From Raineyella sp. LH-20 (GTDB lineage: Bacteria > Actinomycetota > Actinomycetes > Propionibacteriales > Propionibacteriaceae): a stretch of 64,000 nt of DNA. The notes beneath the pieces are model-generated. The model searched no databases and was not told the origin of the DNA. It saw nothing but the letters and a program-made list of their open reading frames with translations. The translations under genes were made by a program, and so were the position numbers. This document shows positions 41,371 to 49,177 of the stretch, piece after piece (position 1 is the first letter of the stretch; every line of letters starts with the position of its first letter). The stretch covers positions 496,001 through 560,000 of the forward strand of contig NZ_CP137003.1 of the NCBI RefSeq assembly GCF_033110965.1, read 5' to 3'.

Positions 41371-41664
41371 GTGATTTTCAAGCGCGTGGGTGATGGACGT
41401 CCCTACCCGGACCACGGGTACGTCCAGAAGCAGTGGGCCGCCATCCCTCCGCACCAGGTGCGCCTCGACCAGCTGGTCACGACCAAGCGGACACTGGACC
41501 TCGAGGCTCTCCTGGAGGAGGATTCCACCTTCTACGGGGACCTGTTCGCCCATGTCGTGTCCTGGCACGGCGAGCTCTATCTGGAGGACGGCCTGCACCG
41601 GGCGCTCCGCGCCGCACTCCAGCAGCGCCAAACGATGCACGCCCGCGTGCTGGAACTCCGCTAG
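41371..41664 (+). CDS. Conserved actinobacterial small protein, ParB-/VapB-like annotation in relatives
   Basis: 97 residues from a GTG that directly follows a -10-like TAACGT by 7 nt. The sequence IFKRVGDGRPYPDHGY, QVRLDQLVTTKRTLDLEALL, DSTFYGDLFAHVVSWHGELYLED and HRALRAALQQRQTMHARVLEL is highly conserved in actinobacteria as I recall it, where automated pipelines sometimes call it a VapB-type antitoxin. No toxin gene is adjacent, and the pattern (GELYLEDGLHRA) looks more like a ParB-nuclease-fold remnant. Real function unknown. It precedes a LytR_C gene by 39 bp and they are probably co-transcribed. Confidence 0.8.
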   Translation: MIFKRVGDGRPYPDHGYVQKQWAAIPPHQVRLDQLVTTKRTLDLEALLEEDSTFYGDLFAHVVSWHGELYLEDGLHRALRAALQQRQTMHARVLELR

Positions 41665-41703
41665 GATCCGACCACTCTCGACCACCACCAGGAGGAACTC
41701 GCG

Positions 41704-42240
41704 ATGGACGCCCAGAAGCTGTGGCGGACCGTCCGTACGCCTCTCGTCCTGGTGGTGCTGGTCGCCCTCGTCGCACTGGGCACCCTGTGGGCCTGGCAGG
41801 AGATCCTCAAACCCACCCCCAAGGCCCCGCCGCCACCGTGCGTCCCGCAGACCCTGCAGGACGGCAAACTGCTGTCCCAACAGGTCACGGTCGCCGTGGA
41901 CAACGCCGGCAGCAAGCAGGGCCTGGCCGGTCAGGTCGCCCGATCGCTGACCGCCCAGAAGTTCGTCGTGTCCGGCACGGGCAACTCCACCAGCATCGTC
42001 ACCCAGGACGTCGTGGTGGTCGGCTACGCCGTCGACGCGCCCGAGGTGAAACTGGTCGCCGCACAGTTTCCCAAGGCTGAAGTGCGGGCTGATGCGACGA
42101 TGACCGACCACGCTGTCCGGGTGGTCGTCGGCGACCAGTTCGCCGGGATGAAGGACAAGGCCGCCGCCGCCATCGCCGTCGACGTCCCGTCGATCTGTCT
42201 GCCGGCGCTGCCCTCGGCGTCCGCCTCGCCCAGCGCCTGA
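41704..42240 (+). CDS. LytR C-terminal-domain membrane protein (VirR-like)
   Basis: 178 residues with AGGAGG 8 nt before the ATG. One N-terminal transmembrane helix (LVLVVLVALVALGTLWAW) is followed by a Pro-rich linker and a LytR_C domain (VTVAVDNAGSKQGLAGQVARSL, FVVSGTGNSTS, VVVGYAVDAPEVKLVA). The domain faces outside the membrane. In mycobacteria a protein of this build (VirR) affects envelope permeability and vesicle formation; here the role is inferred as envelope maintenance. The C-terminal tail is Ser/Ala-rich and low complexity. Confidence 0.85.
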   Translation: MDAQKLWRTVRTPLVLVVLVALVALGTLWAWQEILKPTPKAPPPPCVPQTLQDGKLLSQQVTVAVDNAGSKQGLAGQVARSLTAQKFVVSGTGNSTSIVTQDVVVVGYAVDAPEVKLVAAQFPKAEVRADATMTDHAVRVVVGDQFAGMKDKAAAAIAVDVPSICLPALPSASASPSA

Positions 42241-42307
42241 GCCGTCGGGGCCGACCGACCGATCCGCCGCCTAGGCTGGGCGGCAAGCCCCTACGGAAGG
42301 ATCCGGC

Positions 42308-43135
42308 ATGTCTGCTCCCGTCGCCATCGTCACCGGCGGCTCGTCCGGCATCGGTGAGCTCACCGCCCACCAGCTGAAGGAACGCGGCTACACGGTCTAC
42401 GCGGCGGCCCGACGGACCGACCGGATGAAGGGCCTCCAGCGGGCCGGCATCCACACCCGGGCACTGGACCTCACCGTCGAGCGATCGATGCAGGACCTCG
42501 TCGACGCGGTGATCGCCGAGCAGGGCCGGATCGACCTGCTGATCAACAACGCCGGCTTCGGCGCCTTCGGGGCGGTCGAGACCGTGCCGATGCGCGACGC
42601 CCGCGCCCAGTTCGAGGTGAACGTCTTCGGACTCGCCCGGATGACCCAGCTGGTGCTCCCGCACATGCGGAAGGCGGGCACCGGTCGGGTGGTCAACGTC
42701 TCCTCGATCGCCGGCTACGTCGCCGAACCGTACGGCGCCTGGTACCACGCCTCCAAGCACGCCGTGGAGGGGCTCTCGGACTGTCTGCGGATGGAGATGA
42801 AGCCCTTCGGCGTACGCGTCATCCTGGTCGAGCCGGGCCCGGTCCGCACCGAGTGGAACGCGATCGCCGCCGACTCGCTGGTCAAGTCGTCCAGGGGCAC
42901 GGCGTACGCCAAGCATGCCAAGGCCACCCGCCGGGCGTTGCGGGCGATGAATTCCGGAGTCCTCGCCGTGCCGGCCTCCCGCGTCGCCGAGGTGATCATC
43001 GAGGCCGCCACCGACGACAAGCCCTCGGCCCGCTACCCCGTCGGGCGCCGCGCCGCTGCGATCATCACCCTCGCCAAATATCTGCCCACCCGCGCGGTGG
43101 ACGCGATCACCGGACTGCTCTACTTCGCCCGCTGA
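42308..43135 (+). CDS. Short-chain dehydrogenase/reductase
   Basis: 275 residues, GGAAGGA before the ATG. Classical SDR pattern: cofactor loop TGGSSGIG (9-16), NNAG, catalytic Ser in NVSSIAG and YHASK (Tyr and Lys). AARRTDRM after the second strand (Arg-Arg instead of an acidic residue) favours NADP(H). C-terminal helices are slightly hydrophobic (AIITLAKYLPTRAVDAITGLLYF), as in membrane-associated SDRs acting on lipids or steroids. Substrate unknown. Confidence 0.9.
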   Translation: MSAPVAIVTGGSSGIGELTAHQLKERGYTVYAAARRTDRMKGLQRAGIHTRALDLTVERSMQDLVDAVIAEQGRIDLLINNAGFGAFGAVETVPMRDARAQFEVNVFGLARMTQLVLPHMRKAGTGRVVNVSSIAGYVAEPYGAWYHASKHAVEGLSDCLRMEMKPFGVRVILVEPGPVRTEWNAIAADSLVKSSRGTAYAKHAKATRRALRAMNSGVLAVPASRVAEVIIEAATDDKPSARYPVGRRAAAIITLAKYLPTRAVDAITGLLYFAR

Positions 43136-43164
43136 GGCAGCGCGTCGCCCGGTGCCGACGGATC

Positions 43165-43288
43165 ATGAGCCGAATCTGACATCTCGGCTCCCCGCACGCG
43201 CTTGGCCGCTGCCAAGAAGCGCGCCATTCCGCCGATCGATCGACCGAGCACTCCCCCGCGGTCGATCGAGATGCCAGATTCGGCTCAC
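43165..43288. repeat. 124-bp terminal-inverted-repeat element, copy 2
   Basis: Same overall length as copies 1 and 3. The arms (43165-43186, 43267-43288) match each other at 20 of 22 positions and share ATGAGCCGAATCTG/CAGATTCGGCTCAC with the family; the inner ends are changed to ATCTCG/CGAGAT on both sides, a compensatory pattern that preserves pairing. The core GCGCCATTCCGCCGATCG aligns with copy 3 at the same offset. An additional inner stem GATCGACCG/CGGTCGATC is present. Confidence 0.85.
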
Positions 43289-43313
43289 GTCTTCGGGTCA
43301 TCGTCGGGGCGCA

Positions 43314-43389
43314 GTGGGTGAGTCCGGCGCAGTGGGTGAGTCAGGCCCAGGGGATGAGTCAGGCCCAGGGGATGAGTCAGGCCCAGGGG
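43314..43389. repeat. 18-bp tandem repeat, four units
   Basis: Units at 43314-43331, 43332-43349, 43350-43367 and 43368-43385, of the form GGGGATGAGTCAGGCCCA, plus four extra bases. It lies directly after repeat-element copy 2 and is non-coding. Confidence 0.92.
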
Positions 43390-43635
43390 CACGTCTTCCG
43401 CCTGGTGGCGAATCCCCACGGGCATGTTGCCCCGTCCGCGCATCTCCAGTCGGTCCCCCGGAGACACACGACGGGGGCTGTCAGACGGTGCGGATCCCGA
43501 ACTCAGCGCAGGCTCACCCACTCATGCGTTGTGCTCATGCGTTCGTGCGTGAAGACACACACCAACGCATGAACGCAACGCATAACCGACGTCCTCTGCG
43601 GGGACGAGCACAGGCAGCCGACGATCCACCTCACC

Positions 43636-43762
43636 AGACCACCGGGACCACCCGGACCACCCGGACCACCCGGACCACCGGGACCTGAATCCCGAACCCA
43701 GAACGCCGAAACACCGACCACCTGAACCTTGAACCGCGAACCCCGAACCCCGAACCCCGACC
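43636..43762. repeat. Short tandem repeats (9 bp and 7 bp)
   Basis: A run of about five ACCACCCGG-type 9-mers at 43636-43685, then a separate run of CGAACCC-type 7-mers at about 43733-43762. Simple-sequence DNA in the same gap as the 18-bp repeat; no gene is supportable from 43289 to 43840. Confidence 0.8.
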
Positions 43763-43862
43763 GCCTGAACGCCAGAACCCCATCACCCGGGCCTCCGACC
43801 ACCGGAGCTCCCCGGGCTCGATGGTGGGTTGATCGGAGAGCACGGGTGCAATGATCGAGGGC

Positions 43863-44276
43863 ATGGACAACGCGTTCGTCGATCCGGCGGTGCACCCTGA
43901 CCAGCGCTCGATCCTCGACGCGCTCGGGGATTCCGCCGCGGTGTGGAGCGCCGTTACCGACGTGTTCTCTGCTCAGGGGGCAGAGGTCGCGTGGCGGCAC
44001 TATCGCGACGGAGGCTGGCTCGCCAAGGCCACGAAGAAGGGGAAGACGGTGGCGTGGCTGAGCGTTCACCCGGGGGCGCTCCGGGTCGCGTTCCACTTCG
44101 CCGAGCGGCTCCGCCCGAAGGTGCTGGGGAGTGATTCGCTCGGGGATCGACTGCGAGACCGTATCGCCGATCTCGAGCCTGCAGGGCACTTGTTCTCCGT
44201 GCCCATCGACGTACGTACGCCGCAAGACGTTGAGGAGGTCAGCACCCTCCTGCGGCTCAGGCTCGCCCTGAGGTGA
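43863..44276 (+). CDS. DUF3788-like small protein
   Basis: 137 residues from the ATG at 43863; an AATGAT hexamer about 8 nt upstream fits a -10 of a leaderless message, and the ATG at 43851 lies inside that hexamer. The pattern WRHYRDGGWLAKATKKGKTVAWLSVHPGALRVAFHF followed by LEPAGHLFSVPIDVRTPQD resembles DUF3788 (small alpha/beta proteins of unknown biochemical role). Cytoplasmic, no membrane helix. The region is less rich in strong codon bias than the core genes, consistent with accessory status. Confidence 0.72.
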   Translation: MDNAFVDPAVHPDQRSILDALGDSAAVWSAVTDVFSAQGAEVAWRHYRDGGWLAKATKKGKTVAWLSVHPGALRVAFHFAERLRPKVLGSDSLGDRLRDRIADLEPAGHLFSVPIDVRTPQDVEEVSTLLRLRLALR

Positions 44277-44425
44277 GCACCCGCACCGCGAGGGGCGGAT
44301 GAACGTCCATACAGGGGCCGAGCACTCAGCTGATCAGGAGGATCATCGGTGTCCGAGCAGCCTGCCCCGCGACGGTGCACCGGTTCCGGGCCCCGGGCGG
44401 CCACTGCAGGGTGCACGATGGGGCC

Positions 44426-44689
44426 GTGCCCGGCGATACCGATGACCTCCCGCTGAAGATGCGTCTTCTGGCGGTCGAAGTCCTGACCACTGATTCATGC
44501 ACGGATTGTCACCCAGACATACGCGACGCCATCTCTCTGGCGACCGAGTTGCTCGTCGCTGACAGGGACTCCCCGGCCACCGTGGAGGTCGCGTGCCTCG
44601 ACACCACGTCGTCCTTCGACGAAGCTCGCCGCCTGCTGGCGGAGCGATGGCGGCGGTTCCGCTGGTCCCACCGCGTCGCTCACGACTGA
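44426..44689 (+). CDS. Hypothetical small protein
   Basis: 87 residues from the GTG at 44426. CACGAT ends 6 nt upstream, the leaderless spacing; a longer frame from 44375 is possible. Sequence KMRLLAVEVLTTDSCTDC, then DIRDAISLATELLVADRDS and VEVACLDTTSSFDEARRLLAERW looks like a small alpha/beta domain with a CxxC pair, but I do not recognise a family. The end abuts the next gene's reading region, and the two may be an operon. Confidence 0.5.
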   Translation: MPGDTDDLPLKMRLLAVEVLTTDSCTDCHPDIRDAISLATELLVADRDSPATVEVACLDTTSSFDEARRLLAERWRRFRWSHRVAHD

Positions 44690-44739
44690 TGCGCACGATG
44701 CGACCAACCGGTGACGGCGACGGCCGCGGGGAGGATGTG

Positions 44740-45312
44740 ATGGCCACGGCCCTGTTGGTCGGGGGCCGGGTCATCCTGATCGCTGGGACCATCGCGGTCC
44801 CGGTGTGCCGCCTCACCAAACCGCTATGGCGCTCCGCCCCCTTGGCTGCGGGAGCTCTCCCGGACCACTGGATCCCCAACTCCACCTTTGCGCTGTCGTT
44901 CCTCCTGGCGCTGCTGCTGCCCCTGCTCGTACTCCCGGTGGGACCCGCCGACCTGGCCGTCCGGATGGGTTCTGACGTGGGCGTCCGTACGGTCCTCGGG
45001 CTGCGGAAGGTGTCCGTCCCGTCGCTGCGAGGCGTCGGCGTTGTCCTCCCGTCGTTCAACTGGGACACGCACCTGCTGGTTCTGCGTGATGCACGGCACC
45101 GCGTGGTCATCGTCTGGCTGGAGCTCGACGGCCCGGACTGGATACATCGTGAATGCCCCGAGCTCGAGGGGGAGCACCTTGTCTCCGGCGACCGAGCGAC
45201 CTGGGGTCGGCGGGCCCTGCGGCGCGGCATCGGGTGGCTGGTGGTGGTGGCGTTCGGCGCGGTGGCGTTCGCGCTGTTCGTCCTTCTCTGCTTACTGGCG
45301 GGCCTCGTGTGA
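44740..45312 (+). CDS. Hypothetical membrane protein
   Basis: 190 residues from the ATG at 44740, which has GGGGAGG 5 nt upstream; an ATG at 44689 overlapping the previous stop (TGATG) is the alternative. Hydrophobic helices at the N-terminus (LVGGRVILIAGTIAVPV), near residue 50 (FALSFLLALLLPLLVLPV) and at the C-terminus (GWLVVVAFGAVAFALFVLLCLLAGLV), with a soluble middle part (VRTVLGLRKVSVPSLRGVGVV, HRVVIVWLELDGPDWIHREC) resembling a PH-like beta domain. No family assigned. Confidence 0.65.
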   Translation: MATALLVGGRVILIAGTIAVPVCRLTKPLWRSAPLAAGALPDHWIPNSTFALSFLLALLLPLLVLPVGPADLAVRMGSDVGVRTVLGLRKVSVPSLRGVGVVLPSFNWDTHLLVLRDARHRVVIVWLELDGPDWIHRECPELEGEHLVSGDRATWGRRALRRGIGWLVVVAFGAVAFALFVLLCLLAGLV

Positions 45313-45386
45313 CGGGCTCCACCACCGGCGAAATCCCTGACAGCCGGACAGCCCGGACCCTCCACCGAGGATCCGGGCTGCTGAGA

Positions 45387-45474
45387 TGGCGGTGACGGTG
45401 GGATTTGAACCCACGGTAGGTCTCCCTACACTCGCTTTCGAGGCGAGCTCCTTCGGCCGCTCAGACACGTCACC
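45387..45474 (-). tRNA. tRNA-Ser, anticodon CGA
   Basis: 88 nt with encoded CCA. Acceptor arms GGTGACG/CGTCACC, D-loop, anticodon stem CTCGC/GCGAG with loop CTCGAAA (anticodon CGA, reads UCG), long class II variable arm and TTCAAATCC T-loop all fold. Second serine tRNA of the window. Confidence 0.97.
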
Positions 45475-45744
45475 GTCGACAGACATTACACGAAGGTGGC
45501 CGCGGGGTGCCAATCGGGCGAACCGGCCGACGCCGCACCCCGGCACGCGGGATCATGGCCAGCCAGAGACACCCTGTGATCGCCCGGACGTGGCCCCACG
45601 AGCAGGATCCGATCGGCGCAGTCCCGATCACGGCCCCGATCGCCGTCCCGATCACGGCCCCCGAGCGACGTGGCCCACGGTGCCATCATCATGGCCGGCA
45701 CGCTTCATCACGGGCGGCACGCTTCGGCGCGACACCCACCCCGA
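45475..45744. other. Intergenic stretch between tRNA-Ser(CGA) and tadA
   Basis: No gene seen. Contains a direct duplication of GTCCCGATCACGGCCCC (around 45621-45662) and several short palindromes of CGGGAT/ATCCCG type. Confidence 0.5.
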
Positions 45745-46224
45745 TCAGTCCCGGCGGCCCCCGAAGAAGTCCAGCAGCGGCACGGCACACTCCTCGGCCA
45801 TGAAGCCGCCGGTCACCACGGGCCGGTGATTGAGCCGCGGGTCGCGTACGACGTCCCACAGGGAGGCGACGGCACCGGCCTTGGGGTCGTACGCCCCGAA
45901 GACCAGGCGGTCGATCCGGGCGGCGACGATCGCCCCGGCGCACATCGTGCAAGGCTCGAGGGTGACCACCAGAGTGCAGCCCTCCAGGCGCCACTCCCCC
46001 ACCGCCCGGGCGGCCGCACGGATCGCGACGATCTCGGCGTGGGCGGTCGGGTCGCCGTACCGTTCTCGTTCGTTGTGCCCGCCGGCGAGAAACTCACCGG
46101 ACGGATCGAGCACGACCGCGCCGATCGGTACGTCCCCGTGGGCCGGCGCGAGCCGGGCCTCGTCGAGGGCGCGCAGCATCGGGCCGCGCCATCCCCCGGG
46201 GGGAACCGGCCGCCCGACAGACAT
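45745..46224 (-). CDS. tadA: tRNA adenosine(34) deaminase TadA
   Basis: 159 residues, family size. Zinc and catalytic residues: HAE (His62, Glu64) and PCTMC (Cys92, Cys95); [11 protein letters not shown] and GGHNERE are TadA-typical. It converts A34 to inosine in tRNA-Arg(ACG). Its partner gene, the conserved acidic TadA-associated protein, lies 8 bp upstream on the same strand. A tRNA gene lies downstream on the same strand, past a 270-bp gap. Confidence 0.95.
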   Translation of the reverse strand: MSVGRPVPPGGWRGPMLRALDEARLAPAHGDVPIGAVVLDPSGEFLAGGHNERERYGDPTAHAEIVAIRAAARAVGEWRLEGCTLVVTLEPCTMCAGAIVAARIDRLVFGAYDPKAGAVASLWDVVRDPRLNHRPVVTGGFMAEECAVPLLDFFGGRRD

Positions 46225-46232
46225 CGGGGCGT

Positions 46233-46862
46233 TCAGTCCTCGAACTCCTCCTGGACGGTGGACCGCAGCTGCGGGCCCATCCCGATCCGGTCGGCGAGCT
46301 GGAACAGCGCCTCGTCACTGGTCGTGTCGAAGTCCTCGGCCAACTGCTCGAGGTCGAAATCACCCACGCCGAGGTCCCGCAGGATCTCGGAGTCACCGAT
46401 CGGTACGACGTCGTCCTCGTCCTCACCGTCGGTGGGGATCTCGTCGATGCCGAGGTAGTCGAGGATGTCGCGGGCGATCGGCCACTCGTCGGCGGCGGCG
46501 CCGTCGGACAGGAAGACCTGGACGATCGCGCCGCGGACCCGGACGATGACGAAGACCTCCTCGACCAGCGACAGCATCCCGATCGCCCCCGCCTCACCGG
46601 GCAGCCGGCGCAGGTGGTTGATCATCTCGTCGAGGTCGTTGGCCATCTCGAGGTCGAGGGCGACGACGACGGGATGGCCGTCCTCGCGATAGGCCGCGAC
46701 GACGAAGTCGACGTCCTCGTCGGTGGCGTCGTCCAGTTCCTCATAGTCGCCGTCATCGTCCTCGTCGATGTCGTCGTCCTCGAACTGGTCGTCATCGTCG
46801 TCGAGCTCGTCCTCGGAATCGAGGTCGAGGTCGTCGAGTTCCTCGTCGTCGTAGTCAGACAC
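46233..46862 (-). CDS. TadA-associated acidic protein
   Basis: 209 residues from the GTG at 46862, chosen because AGGAGG lies 7 nt upstream; an ATG nine codons earlier sits right at the probable transcript start. The N-terminal 45 residues are almost entirely Asp/Glu. Then [41 protein letters not shown] and [20 protein letters not shown] form the conserved domain found next to tadA in actinobacteria. Function unknown; fixed neighbourhood implies a role in tRNA deamination or its control. Confidence 0.9.
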   Translation of the reverse strand: MSDYDDEELDDLDLDSEDELDDDDDQFEDDDIDEDDDGDYEELDDATDEDVDFVVAAYREDGHPVVVALDLEMANDLDEMINHLRRLPGEAGAIGMLSLVEEVFVIVRVRGAIVQVFLSDGAAADEWPIARDILDYLGIDEIPTDGEDEDDVVPIGDSEILRDLGVGDFDLEQLAEDFDTTSDEALFQLADRIGMGPQLRSTVQEEFED

Positions 46863-46943
46863 GCCAGCCTCCTGATCGCCCATGGCCACCCTATGTTCTC
46901 AGAGATCCAGCAACGGCGACAGTCGAGCGGACGGCTGGCTACC

Positions 46944-46991
46944 GGTGTCACATCGGGACCGGGCGGCCCGGTGCGGCGCCGATGTGACACC
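46944..46991. promoter_or_regulatory. Nested perfect palindromes upstream of upp
   Basis: Outer 13-bp arms GGTGTCACATCGG (46944-46956) and its exact complement (46979-46991) enclose an inner perfect palindrome ACCGGGC-G-GCCCGGT (46958-46972). The right outer arm overlaps the CACCCT hexamer that ends 7 nt before the upp GTG. It could be an operator or a hairpin at the 5' side of two divergent genes. Confidence 0.55.
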
Positions 46992-47000
46992 CTGAGGGGC

Positions 47001-47642
47001 GTGGAACTTCATGTGGTCGATCATCCCCTGGTGGCACACAAGCTGACCCTGCTGCGCGACGCCTCGACCGCCTCGCCGGTCTTCCGTCAGCTCACCGACG
47101 AGTTGGTGACCCTGTTGGCGTACGAGGCGACGCGCAACGTACGGGTCGAACCGTGCACCGTGCAGACGCCGGTCCGCGAGGCGCAGGGCGTACGTCTCTC
47201 CACGCCGCGCCCACTGGTGGTGCCGATCCTGCGCGCCGGCCTCGGGATGCTGGGCGGGATGACCCGGCTGCTGCCGACCGCCGAGGTCGGCTTCGTCGGG
47301 ATGGCCCGCAACGAGGAGACGCTGCAGCCGGTGACGTACGCCGAGCGGCTCCCCGCCGACCTGTCCGGGCGGCAGTGCTACGTGCTGGACCCGATGCTGG
47401 CGACCGGCGGTTCGCTGGCGGGGACCATCCAGTTCCTGGTGAACCGGGGTGCCGACCACGTGACCGCGATCTGCCTGCTCGCGGCCCCGGAGGGCGTCGA
47501 GCACGTCCGTACGATCACCGAGGGGTTGGGGGTGCCCTGCCACCTGGTCGTCGCCGCGATGGACGAGCGGCTCAACGAGCACGGCTACATCGTGCCCGGG
47601 CTCGGGGATGCCGGCGACCGGCTCTACGGCCTGGCGAACTGA
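47001..47642 (+). CDS. upp: Uracil phosphoribosyltransferase
   Basis: 213 residues from the GTG at 47001; the longer upstream frame crosses the divergent gene and is spurious. Family features: [36 protein letters not shown]-type segment ([12 protein letters not shown]), the PRPP loop [13 protein letters not shown], and the uracil-binding C-terminus [22 protein letters not shown]. It makes UMP from uracil and PRPP. A leaderless start is likely. Confidence 0.96.
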   Translation: MELHVVDHPLVAHKLTLLRDASTASPVFRQLTDELVTLLAYEATRNVRVEPCTVQTPVREAQGVRLSTPRPLVVPILRAGLGMLGGMTRLLPTAEVGFVGMARNEETLQPVTYAERLPADLSGRQCYVLDPMLATGGSLAGTIQFLVNRGADHVTAICLLAAPEGVEHVRTITEGLGVPCHLVVAAMDERLNEHGYIVPGLGDAGDRLYGLAN

Positions 47643-47725
47643 CCCGGCGGGACGTACGGGGCGCGAGGTGACCCGGGCGATCGAGACCTAATCGTCATCT
47701 TCGCGCGTCCCACGGTGGCTCAAAA

Positions 47726-47741
47726 TGTGACTAAGGTCACG
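47726..47741 (+). promoter_or_regulatory. CRP/GlxR-like site upstream of the four-helix membrane protein
   Basis: TGTGA-CTAAGG-TCACG fits the CRP-family consensus TGTGA-N6-TCACA with one mismatch. It lies about 42 bp upstream of the start codon at 47783. Confidence 0.45.
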
Positions 47742-47782
47742 CTATCTGGTGACGGGTCCACTCAGTCCTCAAGGAGGACGTC

Positions 47783-48217
47783 ATGACCACCGCCGTCAAA
47801 TACCTCGCCCGCCTCATCGCCCTGCTCGTCGTCGTGCAAGCCGCCGTGGTCGTCTGGGGGGTGGCAGAGGAGATCCGGTTCCAGGAGGCCAACCCCGGCG
47901 CCCAGGTGCCGTTCCCGGTCGGCGCCATGCTCCACGGCACGATCGGGATGTACGTCATCCCGGCCGTCGCCCTGATCCTGTTCATCCTGACCCTGATCGC
48001 CCGCCGGGCCCGCCTGTGGGCCGGTCTCGCACTGGTGTCCGCAGTCCTCCAGGTCGCGGTCGGCCTCGGCGGCATCCTCCTCAGCCCCTACCTCGGGTTG
48101 ATCCACGGGGTCAACGCGTTCGTCCTCGCCGGCCTCGCCATGATGACGGCACGGGCGATCGACCCGTCCCAGGCGACGACCGCCCCGGCACGTCGGCCGA
48201 CCCAGGCGGTCGGCTGA
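47783..48217 (+). CDS. Four-helix membrane protein, possible heme binding
   Basis: 144 residues with AAGGAGG 7 nt upstream. Four transmembrane helices: IALLVVVQAAVVVWGV, MLHGTIGMYVIPAVALILFILTL, LWAGLALVSAVLQVAVGLGGILL and LIHGVNAFVLAGLAMM. Histidines at the start of helices 2 and 4 (HGTIG, IHGVN) are placed as in small b-type cytochrome four-helix bundles, suggesting (inference) heme ligation; DUF6220-like. A convergent gene at 48569-48964 has the same plan. Confidence 0.75.
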   Translation: MTTAVKYLARLIALLVVVQAAVVVWGVAEEIRFQEANPGAQVPFPVGAMLHGTIGMYVIPAVALILFILTLIARRARLWAGLALVSAVLQVAVGLGGILLSPYLGLIHGVNAFVLAGLAMMTARAIDPSQATTAPARRPTQAVG

Positions 48218-48227
48218 TCATCGACGT

Positions 48228-48318
48228 ATGGCCATCACCCCGACAGGCCATGGCCATCACCCCGACGGGCCGTCACCCCGACGGGCTATCGCCTCACCCC
48301 GCCAGGCCATCACCCGAC
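48228..48318. repeat. Imperfect tandem repeats before repeat-element copy 3
   Basis: About five copies of a CCATCACCCCGACGGG-type unit of roughly 16-20 bp. With the element and the following GTCGACxGCTCGGCC-type repeats (about 48445-48520), the whole 350-bp gap between two convergent genes is repetitive. Confidence 0.75.
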
Positions 48319-48320
48319 GG

Positions 48321-48444
48321 GTGAGCCGAATCTGGCGGCCCACCTCTCCGGCACCGGTCCCGGCCTCCGGCGATCCGCGCCGTTCCGCAGATCGGCGAAC
48401 CACTCCCCACGGTCGGCCGCACCGAGCCGCCAGATCCGGCTCAC
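48321..48444. repeat. 124-bp terminal-inverted-repeat element, copy 3
   Basis: Arms begin GTGAGCCGAATCTGGCGG (48321) and end CCGGCTCAC (48444), same length as copies 1 and 2. The core GCGATCCGCGCCGTTCCGC matches copy 1 (other strand) and copy 2 at an identical offset, about 48 bases from the left end. It lies between two convergent genes. Confidence 0.85.
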
Positions 48445-48568
48445 GGAGTCGACAGCTCGGCCGGAGTCGACGGCTCGGCCCACGTGATCGACGGCTCCGC
48501 CCATGTGGTCGACAGCCCGGCCCACGCGCGACGGCGAGAATCCGGCCGCGTGGCGCCACGCCGTCGGT

Positions 48569-48964
48569 TCAGGCGTGCGACCGCAGCTTCGCAGCCTGCT
48601 TGGCGGCCATCGGCACCAGTCCGACCACGCCGACCACGATCGCCAGGCCCAGGATGATGTGGACGATCTCCAGGTGGGCCTCCGCCAGGCCGATCTGGAC
48701 GATCATCAGGATCGGCAGCGACAGAGCATGGAAGAACACGCCCTTCGACCCGACCAGCGAGCCCACCTGCCAGGCGAACACCGCCGCAACGGCGGCGGCC
48801 AGTGTGGTCAGGTAGCCGATGCCGGCATGGACGTCGCGCAGCTGACCGGCGATCCCGGTGGCGATCAGCAGCCCGAGGACGAGCTGGATCACGACGAGGA
48901 CGGTGGTGACCATCGCCATGCCCTGCAGGCGGCGGGCGGACGAGGGAAGTGAGGTCTCAGCCAT
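48569..48964 (-). CDS. Four-helix membrane protein, second of a convergent pair
   Basis: 131 residues from the ATG at 48964; TATGGT six bases upstream fits a leaderless start, and a longer frame to 49090 lacks support. Four helices: MVTTVLVVIQLVLGLLIATG, DVHAGIGYLTTLAAAVAAVF, FFHALSLPILMIVQIGLA and HLEIVHIILGLAIVVGVVGLV. Histidines lie at the helix 2 start (VHAGIG) and in helix 4 (VHIILG), the positions seen in the convergent protein at 47783; a possible heme-binding fold, not proven. Confidence 0.7.
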   Translation of the reverse strand: MAETSLPSSARRLQGMAMVTTVLVVIQLVLGLLIATGIAGQLRDVHAGIGYLTTLAAAVAAVFAWQVGSLVGSKGVFFHALSLPILMIVQIGLAEAHLEIVHIILGLAIVVGVVGLVPMAAKQAAKLRSHA

Positions 48965-49103
48965 GCCCCGACCATAGCCGTCCCACGGGAACTCGCGAGG
49001 ATCGCGAACGGCCCTCGGACCCCTCCCCGGCACACCACCTGGTACACCGCCGCGGCACGCCGCCCCAGCATCCCGCCACGCGGAGATCATGAACCGAGCA
49101 CTT

Positions 49104-49154
49104 AATGTCTAATTGACATTTATGAGCCTCGATGCTTACTGTCGTTCTGACATT
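49104..49154 (+). promoter_or_regulatory. Two tandem 17-bp palindromic operators at the SPFH promoter
   Basis: AATGTC-TAATT-GACATT (49104-49120, perfect arms) and ACTGTC-GTTCT-GACATT (49138-49154, one mismatch), 34 bp centre to centre. The left halves are both preceded by CTT (CTTAATGTC, CTTACTGTC). TTGACA at 49114-49119 inside the first site can serve as a -35, with TACTGT (49137-49142) inside the second as -10. Repressor binding would cover the whole promoter. The regulator is not in the window. Confidence 0.65.
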
Positions 49155-49177
49155 AATCACGACGACAGGAGTCTCCG

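Noticed and set aside
41371-41664. Toxin-antitoxin module
   Set aside because: The small protein resembles entries labelled VapB-type antitoxin, but no PIN-domain or other toxin gene is adjacent and the pair with LytR_C does not fit.
43636-43762. Possible CRISPR array
   Set aside because: The repeats are contiguous 7-9 bp units without spacers; no cas genes in the window.
44349-44456. A 35-codon plus-strand ORF with AGGAGG upstream (GTG at 44349)
   Set aside because: Overlaps the start of the next gene, has a composition like random high-GC sequence and no recognisable product; kept out as too weak.
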